Part shown: in pieces, positions 8,324 through 15,328 of the stretch
How positions within the stretch are numbered: the first letter of the stretch is position 1
Layout: each line of letters starts with the position of its first letter
Assembly: GCA_963823515.1 (NCBI GenBank)
Contig: CAWGMB010000014.1
Coordinates: 62,001-126,000 of the forward strand
DNA: 64,000 nucleotides
Direction of reading: 5' to 3'
Origin: Miltoncostaea sp963823515
GTDB lineage: Bacteria > Actinomycetota > Thermoleophilia > Miltoncostaeales > Miltoncostaeaceae
The notes under the pieces: generated by a model
Databases searched by the model: none
Told to the model about the DNA's origin: nothing
The model's input: only the letters and a program-made list of their open reading frames with translations
Made by a program: the position numbers and the translations under genes

Positions 8324-9976
8324 GTGCCCACCTCCCCTCGACATCCCGGCCCCTCGCGGCCCCTCGCCCTCCTCGTCGCGGAGAGCGCCCTCGACCGGCA
8401 TCGCCTCCGCGCGCGCCTGCGCCGTGCCGGTCTCGAGGTGCCCGAGGCGGTCGGCCCGTGGGCCGCCGAGGCGTGCATGGCGCGGGCGCGATGGGACGTC
8501 GTGGTGTGGTCCGCGGGGCGGTTCGAGGAGATCGCGCGCGACCTGATCGCGCGCTCCACGCCGCCGCCGCCCGTGCTCCTGGTGATGGACGGCGGCGGGG
8601 CGGGGGCGGTCGCGTCCGCCCTCGCGGCGGGCTTCTGCGACGTCGCCCGCGACGACGGGGGCAGGGGCGAGCTCGTCGCCCGGGCGCTGGCGGTGGCCCG
8701 TCGCAGCGCCGCCGGCCGCGCCCTGACGCGCGAGGCGGACATGTTCCGCGAGCTCGCCGAGGGCGGAAGGGACCTCCTGGTCCGTCAGGCTCCCGACGGG
8801 ACGATCCGATACGCGTCGGCAGGCGCCCGGGATCTGCTCGGGTGGGATCCCGGCGCGCTCGTCGGGCGCCGGGCGTCCCAGATCCTCCCGGCCGAGGCGC
8901 TCGAGGCCGTTGGGGCGCCCGCCGTGCACCGGGTGCTGCGCCGCGACGGGGGCCACCTCTGGATGGAGACCACGGCGCGGGTGATCCACGACCGGTCCGG
9001 CCGGGTCCGCGAGATCCAGACCGACTCGCGCGACGTCACCGGCCGTGTCCGCGCCGAGGCGGAGCGCACCGCCGTGATGCGCGTGACGGCGGCGGTGGCC
9101 GAGGGCCTCCCGTTCCGGAGGATCGCGGAGATGGTCGCTCGCGAGGCGGCCGGCCTGGTGGCCGGCGAGTCCGGCGCCGTGGTCCGCTTCCACGGCGACG
9201 AGGGGATGGTCCTCGGGGCGGCCGGCCCGCTGGTGCGGGTGGGCGACCGCGTGCCCGTCGCGGCGGCCGCGGAGGGCGCCCTCGTGGCGCCGGTGGTGGT
9301 CGAGGGGGCGCCGTGGGGCGTCGTGCTGGCCGACGGGGCCCGCGTCTGCGCGGGCGCCCCGGCGGCCGAGCAGCCCGGGGAGCTCGTCGAGCGGCTGCGA
9401 CGGCTGGCGCCGTTGGTCAGCCTCGCCGTGACCAACTCACGCGGCCGCGAGCGCCTGGTGGCCCTCGCGACGACCGACCCCCTCACGGGCCTCGCCAACC
9501 ACGGCGCGTTCCACGAGCGCTTCGCCGAGGAGGTCGCGCGCGCCGGGCGCTCCGGCGCCCCGCTCACCCTCGTCATGATCGACCTGGACCACTTCAAGCG
9601 CGTCAACGACACCCATGGGCACCTCGAGGGAGACGAGGTGCTGCGCGAGGTCGCCCGGCGGCTGCGACACTGCGCGCGACGCGGCGACGTGCCGGCGCGG
9701 GTGGGAGGCGAGGAGCTGGCGTGGCTGCTCCCGGCGACCGACGCCCCCCAGGGGCTGGAGGCCGCCGAGCGCCTGCGCGCGCACATCGCCGACACGCCCT
9801 TCGGCGCCGTGGGCCGTCTGACCGCGTCCCTGGGCGTCGCGAGCCTCGGGCCGGCCGGCGCCGCCGACCTCGCCCATCGCGCCGACGCGGCGCTCTACCA
9901 GGCCAAGGAGGGCGGGCGCAACGCCTGCGTGATGGCGCCCGAGGGCGCCCGGCTCATGGAAGCTCTGTTCGAGTGA
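8324..9976 (+). CDS. diguanylate cyclase with receiver-like, PAS, GAF-like and GGDEF domains
   Basis: About 550 residues. Residues about 12-125 resemble a receiver fold but lack the phospho-acceptor Asp (DVVVWSAG). A PAS domain follows (LVRQAPDGTIRYASAGARDLLGW) with a PAC-like end, then a compact GAF-like segment, then a GGDEF domain starting TTDPLTGLANHGAF. The active-site loop reads GGEEL. An RRGD motif five residues before it matches the product-inhibition I-site. It should make cyclic di-GMP from GTP. The GTG start at 8324 is the best available, but its ribosome-binding site is weak. The end overlaps the convergent ABC permease gene by 23 bases. Confidence 0.85.
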   Translation: MPTSPRHPGPSRPLALLVAESALDRHRLRARLRRAGLEVPEAVGPWAAEACMARARWDVVVWSAGRFEEIARDLIARSTPPPPVLLVMDGGGAGAVASALAAGFCDVARDDGGRGELVARALAVARRSAAGRALTREADMFRELAEGGRDLLVRQAPDGTIRYASAGARDLLGWDPGALVGRRASQILPAEALEAVGAPAVHRVLRRDGGHLWMETTARVIHDRSGRVREIQTDSRDVTGRVRAEAERTAVMRVTAAVAEGLPFRRIAEMVAREAAGLVAGESGAVVRFHGDEGMVLGAAGPLVRVGDRVPVAAAAEGALVAPVVVEGAPWGVVLADGARVCAGAPAAEQPGELVERLRRLAPLVSLAVTNSRGRERLVALATTDPLTGLANHGAFHERFAEEVARAGRSGAPLTLVMIDLDHFKRVNDTHGHLEGDEVLREVARRLRHCARRGDVPARVGGEELAWLLPATDAPQGLEAAERLRAHIADTPFGAVGRLTASLGVASLGPAGAADLAHRADAALYQAKEGGRNACVMAPEGARLMEALFE

Positions 9977-10670
9977 AGCGGCGGGTCGCGGCCCAGGCCG
10001 CGACGGCGGTGGCGGCGACCAGCACCACCAGGGCCGTGAGGGCCGAGGCGTCCGGGGCGTTGACGTTGACGACGCCCTCCACCGCGATCGCCCGGCCGTA
10101 GGCGGCGATCGAGAAGCGGTCGGCCGAGGCGGCGAAGGTGGCGATCGAGCCCTCCCACAGCAGGATGTAGAGGGCACCGATCACCACCGGGCGGCGGGTG
10201 AGCATCGACAGCCAGGCCGACAGCGCGCAGTAGCAGAGCGCGCTGAGGGCGACTCCCAGGAGGGGCCAGAGGATCTGGCCTGCGCTCGCGCGATCTCCGA
10301 GGCTGATAACGCCGGCGATCACCACGGCGGGGGCCAGGAGCGCCATCGAGGCGGTCCAGGAGCCGAGGACCTTGGTCGCCACAAGGCTGAGCCGCGAGAG
10401 CGGCGTGGCGACCAGATAGAGGATCGTCCCGTCCTCGCGCTCGTCGCCGATCGCCCCGGCGCCGAGGACCACGGCGACGAAGGCCGTGACCGTGGGGATC
10501 ACCAGGCGCTGCAGCAGGCGCGCCCAGAAGATGCGCGGATCGAGATCCCCGGCGGCGGCGAACACGACCGCGGCCACGACGGGCACCAGCGCCAGCAGGA
10601 CGAGGGCGAGGGGCTTGCGGCCGTCCAGGATGCTGCGCAGCGTGAGGCGGTAGACCGGCCACGAGATCAC
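9954..10670 (-). CDS. ABC-2-type exporter permease
   Basis: A 238-residue membrane protein with about six hydrophobic segments and the ABC-2 permease pattern: a short cytoplasmic start, DEREDGTILYLVATPLSR in the first cytoplasmic loop, and a TRRFTRTELP tail. The GTG start overlaps the stop of the ATPase gene upstream (GTGA). It is the last gene of a four-gene operon. With the adjacent ATPase it would form one exporter. The substrate is unknown. Confidence 0.8.
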   Translation of the reverse strand: MISWPVYRLTLRSILDGRKPLALVLLALVPVVAAVVFAAAGDLDPRIFWARLLQRLVIPTVTAFVAVVLGAGAIGDEREDGTILYLVATPLSRLSLVATKVLGSWTASMALLAPAVVIAGVISLGDRASAGQILWPLLGVALSALCYCALSAWLSMLTRRPVVIGALYILLWEGSIATFAASADRFSIAAYGRAIAVEGVVNVNAPDASALTALVVLVAATAVAAWAATRRFTRTELP

Positions 10671-11602
10671 CGGCCGACCCCCCGCGCGCGCTGGTGGAGG
10701 TATGCGTAGACGCTCTCCAGATCGTCGCCCACCGGCTCCACACGCCGAAGCCGGGCGCCGACGCCGCGCGCCAGCCCCGGCAGGTCGCGGCTGAACCGGT
10801 CGACGTCGCCCGACTCGACCACGATCGCGTCGCCGTCGAAGCGCACCGACTCCACCAGCCCGCCGCCGACGAGCTCGCGCGCCAGGGCGCGGGGCTCGGT
10901 GGCCACCAGCCGGATGCTGCGGGGGCGGTCGGCGATCAGCCCGCGGATGGCGGCCGTCGACCCGCTGGCCACGAGGTGGCCGTTCACGAGCACCAGCACC
11001 CGGGGCGCCATTCGCTCGACCTCGTGCAGGACGTGCGACGAGACGAGGACCGTGCGCCCCTCCTCGCCGAGGCGGTGGATCAGCGCCACCACCCCCCGGC
11101 GCTGCGCCGGGTCGAGGCCGTTGAGCGGTTCGTCGAGCAGGAGCAGCTCGGGATCGTGGGCGAGCGCCTGGGCGAGCTTCACGCGCTGGCGCATGCCGTG
11201 CGAGAACCCCTTCACCTTGCGGTCGGCGGCGTCCTGGAGGCCGACCTCGGCCAGGGCGCGGACCGCGGCCGCCTCGGGGTCGGCGACCCCGCGCAGGCGC
11301 GCGCAGAGTGCCACGAGGGCGCGCGCGGTGAGGAAGGGCCACAGCGCGTCGCGGTCGTGGGCGATGCCGATGCGCCGGTACGCCTCGGGGCTGGCGGCCA
11401 GGTCCGTGCCGAGCACCCGCACCGTTCCGCTGCTGGGCTGCGTGAAGCCGGCGCAGAGCTTGAGCGCGGTCGACTTGCCGGCGCCGTTGTGGCCGAGGAG
11501 CCCGGTGACCCCCGGACCCAGTGTGAAGGAGACGTCGGCCAGCGCGACGGTGTCGCCGTACCACCGCGAGACGCCCTCGAACGCGAGGGCGGGCTCGCTC
11601 AC
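10667..11602 (-). CDS. ABC transporter ATP-binding protein
   Basis: A 311-residue nucleotide-binding subunit: Walker A GHNGAGKST, signature FSHGMRQRVKLAQAL, Walker B LLLLDEPLNGLD and switch His in SSHVLHEVE. An extra C-terminal part of about 90 residues is typical of exporter ATPases of the drug or antibiotic type. It overlaps its neighbours at both ends by GTGA junctions and probably energises the permease encoded immediately downstream. Confidence 0.92.
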   Translation of the reverse strand: MSEPALAFEGVSRWYGDTVALADVSFTLGPGVTGLLGHNGAGKSTALKLCAGFTQPSSGTVRVLGTDLAASPEAYRRIGIAHDRDALWPFLTARALVALCARLRGVADPEAAAVRALAEVGLQDAADRKVKGFSHGMRQRVKLAQALAHDPELLLLDEPLNGLDPAQRRGVVALIHRLGEEGRTVLVSSHVLHEVERMAPRVLVLVNGHLVASGSTAAIRGLIADRPRSIRLVATEPRALARELVGGGLVESVRFDGDAIVVESGDVDRFSRDLPGLARGVGARLRRVEPVGDDLESVYAYLHQRARGVGR

Positions 11603-12477
11603 GCGTTGACCCCGCGGCGGTAGCGCCGCAGCAACACGAGCGCGGCCAGGCCCGTCACGATCAGGTAGGCGCCCGCCCATGCCGCCGTGGCGTTGGGGAT
11701 CTCCTGGGTGCCGGGGAAGAGCGATGCGGCGAAGTTGATGGGCAGCACCGAGAGCTGGAGCAGGTAGGGCCAGTCGGGGTCGCCGAGCGCCTCGCCGATC
11801 AGGCCCGCGACCAGCGTCGGGGCGATCAGCACCAGGAGGTACCCGCCGATCGCGAATGCGCGCCGTCCGGTGAGAGAGGCGATCGCGAGCCCCACCAGGC
11901 CGTAGTAGACGGCGAGGATCAGCCCGGCGGCCAGGATGCGCGGCAGCTGGGCCCAGTTGTCCTGGAGATAGGCAACCGGATGCACCTCGAAGACAAGGAT
12001 GCCGCCATAGAGCACGAGCAGCGGCACCAGCGTGACCAGCAGCAGTGGGACCACGGCGGCGAGGATCCGCCCGGCCAGGTACTCGCGCCGGCTGACCGCC
12101 GTGGAGAAGTAGAGCGAGAGCGTCCCGTCGCGCCGGTCCGGGCACAGGAGCTCGGGCGTGGTGATCGCGGCGAACAGCAGGATCACGATCCCGATGATCG
12201 CCTGGTAGTCGGAGAACGGGAGGGCGTCGGAGAGGTCGATCCCGCTCTGGTCGGCGAACAGCGCCCGCACGCCCAGCACGATGATCGCCGGCGCGACGGC
12301 CAGCAGGGCCAGCGTGATCGGCACCGCCTTGGCCTTCCATCCGCGCCGCGCCCCGAGCGAGCGCAGCGCGCCCCAGCGGGCCAGCGAGAGCACCCCGGCC
12401 AGGGCCCCCCGGCGCTCGCCGTCGTACCGGGAGTAGCGGACATCGCGGATCTCGGCGTCGCCGGAGGTCGTGCTCAC
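11599..12477 (-). CDS. ABC-2-type exporter permease
   Basis: A 292-residue polytopic protein whose cytoplasmic N-terminus (DVRYSRYDGERRG) is followed by about six hydrophobic helices. The segment CPDRRDGTLSLYFSTAVSRREYLAGR is the family's typical loop. The GTG start overlaps the upstream ATPase gene. Both ATPase/permease pairs in this operon are of the same general type, so two related exporters or one hetero-complex are possible. Confidence 0.8.
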   Translation of the reverse strand: MSTTSGDAEIRDVRYSRYDGERRGALAGVLSLARWGALRSLGARRGWKAKAVPITLALLAVAPAIIVLGVRALFADQSGIDLSDALPFSDYQAIIGIVILLFAAITTPELLCPDRRDGTLSLYFSTAVSRREYLAGRILAAVVPLLLVTLVPLLVLYGGILVFEVHPVAYLQDNWAQLPRILAAGLILAVYYGLVGLAIASLTGRRAFAIGGYLLVLIAPTLVAGLIGEALGDPDWPYLLQLSVLPINFAASLFPGTQEIPNATAAWAGAYLIVTGLAALVLLRRYRRGVNA

Positions 12478-13421
12478 TCCAGGGCGTCCACGAGGGCGTC
12501 CTCGAGCGTCGGCCCGGAGGGGCGCAGCTCCCTCAGCCCGACGCCGGCCTCGGCGGCGACGTCGCGGATCGCGTCGAGCATCGCGTCCTCTCCGGGGCCG
12601 CCGACCACGAGGGCGTCGTCGCGCTCCTCCACGCCGAGGCCGCGGCCCGCCAGTGCGGCGCGGAAGGCCGCCCGGTCTCCCGTCACGCGCACGAGCACGC
12701 CTGCGGTGGTGAGCGCCTCCATCTCGTCGATGCGGCCGGCGGTCACCAGGCGGCCGTCGCGCAGCACGACCACGGCGTCGCAGGTGCGCGTGACGTCCTC
12801 GAGCACGTGGGAGGAGAGCAGCACCGCGACGCCGAGATCGCTCGACAGGCGCCGCACCAGCGAGAGCATCTCCTCGCGGCCCGACGGGTCGAGCCCGTTG
12901 GTCGGCTCGTCGAGCACCACCAGCTCCGGCGAGTGCACGAGCGCCTGCGCGAGCTTCGTCCGCTGCTTCATGCCGGTGGAGAAGGTCCCGATCAGCCGCG
13001 AGCGCTCCTCCTCGAGCCCCACCTGGAAGAGCACCTCCGAGGCCCGCAGTACGGCGGCGCGGCGCGGGAGACCCCGCAGCTCGGCCATGTGGACCACGAG
13101 GTCGCGGGCCGTCATCTCGAGCGGCAGGCAGTCGCGCTCGGGCATGTAGCCGAGGCGACGGCGGATCTCGCCGGGGTGCCGGGCGGCGTCGATCCCCAGG
13201 ACCTCGACGCGGCCCTCGTCCGGCGCGACCAGGCCGAGGAGGGCCTTCATGAGGGTGGACTTACCCGCGCCGTTGGCGCCGAGCAGGCCGGTGGCGGTGG
13301 CGGTCAGCTCGACCGAGACGTCGTCGAGCGCCTGGACCGACCCGAAGCGCTTCGAGACCCCGCTGGTGGCGACGAGACGCATCGCGCCGGGCGGGAGGGG
13401 AGTGGGGGCGGCGGACGTCAC
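12474..13421 (-). CDS. ABC transporter ATP-binding protein, first gene of the operon
   Basis: A 315-residue ATPase with Walker A GANGAGKST, signature FSTGMKQRTKLAQAL, Walker B LVVLDEPTNGLD and SSHVLEDVT. The GTG at 13421 gives a short Pro-rich N-terminal extension. An ATG at 13382 would start directly before the conserved MRLVATSGVSKRFG and is a fair alternative. A strong hairpin separates it from ino1, so the operon probably has its own promoter in the short gap. Confidence 0.9.
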   Translation of the reverse strand: MTSAAPTPLPPGAMRLVATSGVSKRFGSVQALDDVSVELTATATGLLGANGAGKSTLMKALLGLVAPDEGRVEVLGIDAARHPGEIRRRLGYMPERDCLPLEMTARDLVVHMAELRGLPRRAAVLRASEVLFQVGLEEERSRLIGTFSTGMKQRTKLAQALVHSPELVVLDEPTNGLDPSGREEMLSLVRRLSSDLGVAVLLSSHVLEDVTRTCDAVVVLRDGRLVTAGRIDEMEALTTAGVLVRVTGDRAAFRAALAGRGLGVEERDDALVVGGPGEDAMLDAIRDVAAEAGVGLRELRPSGPTLEDALVDALE

Positions 13422-13442
13422 GCCGGCCCATCTTAGGCACTC

Positions 13443-13490
13443 ACGCCGTCACCCCCACCCGCCGTCCGGCGCGGGTGGGGGTGACGGCGT
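13443..13490 (-). terminator. 20-bp perfect hairpin after ino1
   Basis: The arms 13443-13462 and 13471-13490 are exactly complementary (ACGCCGTCACCC... with ...GGGTGACGGCGT) around an eight-base loop. It begins only three bases past the ino1 stop and has no T-run. It should end ino1 transcripts before the ABC operon. Confidence 0.75.
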
Positions 13491-13492
13491 CG

Positions 13493-14620
13493 CTAGGAGA
13501 CGGCCGTGGCCTCGGTCGAGGACGGCTCGGGGTAGACGCTCGAGAGGTTCGAGCCGTCGATGAACGACTCGGTGAGCTCGTGGCAGAGCGCGTCGGGGTG
13601 CTGGATCGGCGGGCTCTTCATGAAGTACGACGACGGGCCCTCGAGGGTGCCGCCGATGCCGCGGTCGAGCGCGAGCTTGGCGCAGCGGACGGCGTCGATC
13701 ACGATGCCGGCCGAGTTCGGGGAGTCCCACACCTCGAGCTTGAGCTCGATGTTGATCGGGACCTCGCCGAAGCCCGTGCCCTCGACGCGGATGTGCGCCC
13801 ACTTGCGGTCGGTCAGCCACGGCACGTAGTCGCTCGGGCCGATGTGGATGTCCTCCTTGGCGATCACGTCGCCCATGACCGAGGTCACCGCGTTCGTCTT
13901 GGAGATCTTCTTCGACTCCAGGCGCTCCCGCTCGAGCATGTTGAGGAAGTCGGTGTTGCCGCCGAAGTTCAGCTGCGACGTGTGGGCCATCTTGACCCCG
14001 CGCTCGCGCATGAGGTGCGCCAGCTGGCGGTGCACGATCGTGGCGCCGACCTGGCTCTTGATGTCGTCGCCGATGATCGGCAGGCCGCGCTCGCGGAAGC
14101 GGTTCTGCCAGTAGGGCTCGCGGCCGATGAAGACCGGGATGCAGTTCACGAACGCGCAGCCGGCGCGCAGGATCTGCTCGACGTACCACTTGGTGGCGTT
14201 CTCGGAGCCCACCGGGAGGTAGCTCACGACCACGTGGGTGTTGGTGTCGCGGAGGATGCCGGCGATGTCGGCCGTCGGGCCGGGGGCCTTGGTGATGACC
14301 TCGGACAGGTACTTGCCGAGGCCGTCGTGCGTCATGCCGCGCTGCACCTCGACGCCCAGGTGCGGGACGTCGGCGAGCTTGATCGTGTTGTTCGGCTCGG
14401 CGAAGACGGCGGCGGAGAGATCCGTGCCGACCTTGGTGACGTTGATGTCGAAGGCCGCCGTGAACTTGATGTCACGGATGTGGTAGCCGCCGAGGTCCAC
14501 GTGCATGAGGCCGGGGACGAACTCGTTGGGGTCCGCGTTCTTGTAGAACTCGACGCCCTGCACCAGGGACGAGGCGCAGTTGCCCACCCCGATGATGGCT
14601 ACGTTGACGGTGTCGCTCAC
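13493..14620 (-). CDS. ino1: myo-inositol-1-phosphate synthase, actinobacterial type
   Basis: A 375-residue protein of the short prokaryotic Ino1 class. It starts VNVAIIGVGNCASSLVQGVE, an NAD-binding Rossmann motif, and continues with GLMHVDLGGYHIRDI, PHLGVEVQRG and GDDIKSQVGATIVHR, then LNFGGNTDFLNM and SDYVPWLTDRKWAHIR, which carry active-site residues. It converts glucose 6-phosphate to inositol 1-phosphate for phosphoinositides or inositol thiols. The GTG at 14620 has GAGGAGAG at good spacing. An ATG at 14656 would add 12 residues. An 11-codon reading frame starting at 14652 ends by overlapping this GTG and may be a leader. Confidence 0.93.
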   Translation of the reverse strand: MSDTVNVAIIGVGNCASSLVQGVEFYKNADPNEFVPGLMHVDLGGYHIRDIKFTAAFDINVTKVGTDLSAAVFAEPNNTIKLADVPHLGVEVQRGMTHDGLGKYLSEVITKAPGPTADIAGILRDTNTHVVVSYLPVGSENATKWYVEQILRAGCAFVNCIPVFIGREPYWQNRFRERGLPIIGDDIKSQVGATIVHRQLAHLMRERGVKMAHTSQLNFGGNTDFLNMLERERLESKKISKTNAVTSVMGDVIAKEDIHIGPSDYVPWLTDRKWAHIRVEGTGFGEVPINIELKLEVWDSPNSAGIVIDAVRCAKLALDRGIGGTLEGPSSYFMKSPPIQHPDALCHELTESFIDGSNLSSVYPEPSSTEATAVS

Positions 14621-14662
14621 AGGCGGCTCTCCTCGCGTCGGTCGGTGCTCATGCACAAATGT

Positions 14663-14699
14663 CTTTCGCGTTTTTACACGAAAGCACCTTTAGTGTAAA
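14663..14699. promoter_or_regulatory. array of three 12-mer operator-like repeats between ino1 and the recombinase-like gene
   Basis: Three copies of a CTTTCGTGTAAA-like 12-mer lie in alternating orientation: 14663-14674 (weaker, CTTTCGCGTTTT), 14673-14684 on the minus strand (exact), and 14688-14699 (CTTTAGTGTAAA). The second and third form an inverted repeat matching at 11 of 12 positions with a three-base spacer. The block is far more AT-rich than its surroundings and sits between two divergent genes, so it is a strong candidate binding site for a regulator of one or both. Confidence 0.55.
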
Positions 14700-14709
14700 G
14701 TCCCGCCGC

Positions 14710-15318
14710 ATGGGACGGCCGCTCATCGCATATCTCCGCGTCGCCCCGCGCGAGCGCTCCGGCGAGCGCCCCGGGCTCGACGTGCAGCGCGACGCGATCG
14801 CCCGTGCCGCGCGCGCCTCGGGCTGGGACATCGTCCGCAGCGAGGAGGACGTACGCTCCGGGCGCACTCTGCGCCGACCGGGCCTGCGCGCCGCCCTGTC
14901 GGCATGCCGGGCGGGGGAGGCCGAGGGCATCGTGGTCGCGCGCCTCGACCGGCTCACCTACTCGCTGGTCGATCTCGCCGAACTCGTGCGCGAAGCGGTC
15001 GAGGGCGGCTTCACCCTGGTCTCGCTCCAGCCCGAGGTCGATCTGTCGGCCGACGGCGGCCGGGCGGTGGGGGAGGTGCTCGCCGAGGCGGCCACCTGGC
15101 AGCCGCGCGCGATCGCTACCGCGGGCCGCGCGCTCGCCGGCCGTCCCGGACGACCGTCGTCCACGCCCGTCGCGGTGGCCGAGCGCATTCGCGAGCTCCG
15201 CGGGCAGGGCATGACCCTCCAGGCGATCTGCGACACGCTCAACGCCGAGCGCATCCCCACGCCGCGTGGCGGGGCCGAGTGGCGCCCCACCTCACTGCGC
15301 TCGGTCCTCCGCTGCTAG
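14710..15318 (+). CDS. serine-recombinase-like protein without catalytic residues
   Basis: A 202-residue protein with a resolvase N-terminal fold (PLIAYLRVAPRER, GLDVQRDAIARAA, GIVVARLDRLTYSLVDLAELV) and a short C-terminal helix-turn-helix-like piece (QGMTLQAICDTLNAERIPTPRGG). The serine expected in the YxRVS motif is Ala, and the second Arg of the usual LDRLxR motif is Tyr. Recombination activity is therefore unlikely. A DNA-binding or regulatory role is more plausible (inference). The ATG at 14710 fits the fold; upstream in-frame starts would read through the operator array. Confidence 0.75.
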   Translation: MGRPLIAYLRVAPRERSGERPGLDVQRDAIARAARASGWDIVRSEEDVRSGRTLRRPGLRAALSACRAGEAEGIVVARLDRLTYSLVDLAELVREAVEGGFTLVSLQPEVDLSADGGRAVGEVLAEAATWQPRAIATAGRALAGRPGRPSSTPVAVAERIRELRGQGMTLQAICDTLNAERIPTPRGGAEWRPTSLRSVLRC

Positions 15319-15328
15319 CCGCGGATCC

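Noticed and set aside
6268..10101. A very long plus-strand open frame (over 1,200 codons) across rpoD and the Rpf-like gene
   Set aside because: It is antisense to well-recognised genes, is Arg/Gly/Pro-rich with no domain, and arises from GC-biased codons that lack stops on the other strand. Similar frames at 2964-4778, 21725-25930 and 60754-63093 were rejected for the same reason.
14659..14709. Earlier ATG start for the recombinase-like protein
   Set aside because: It would place coding sequence over the operator-like array, and the added residues do not belong to the resolvase fold.
14710..15318. An active integrase or a mobile-element boundary
   Set aside because: Catalytic Ser and one Arg are absent, and there are no flanking repeats or cargo genes that would mark an element.
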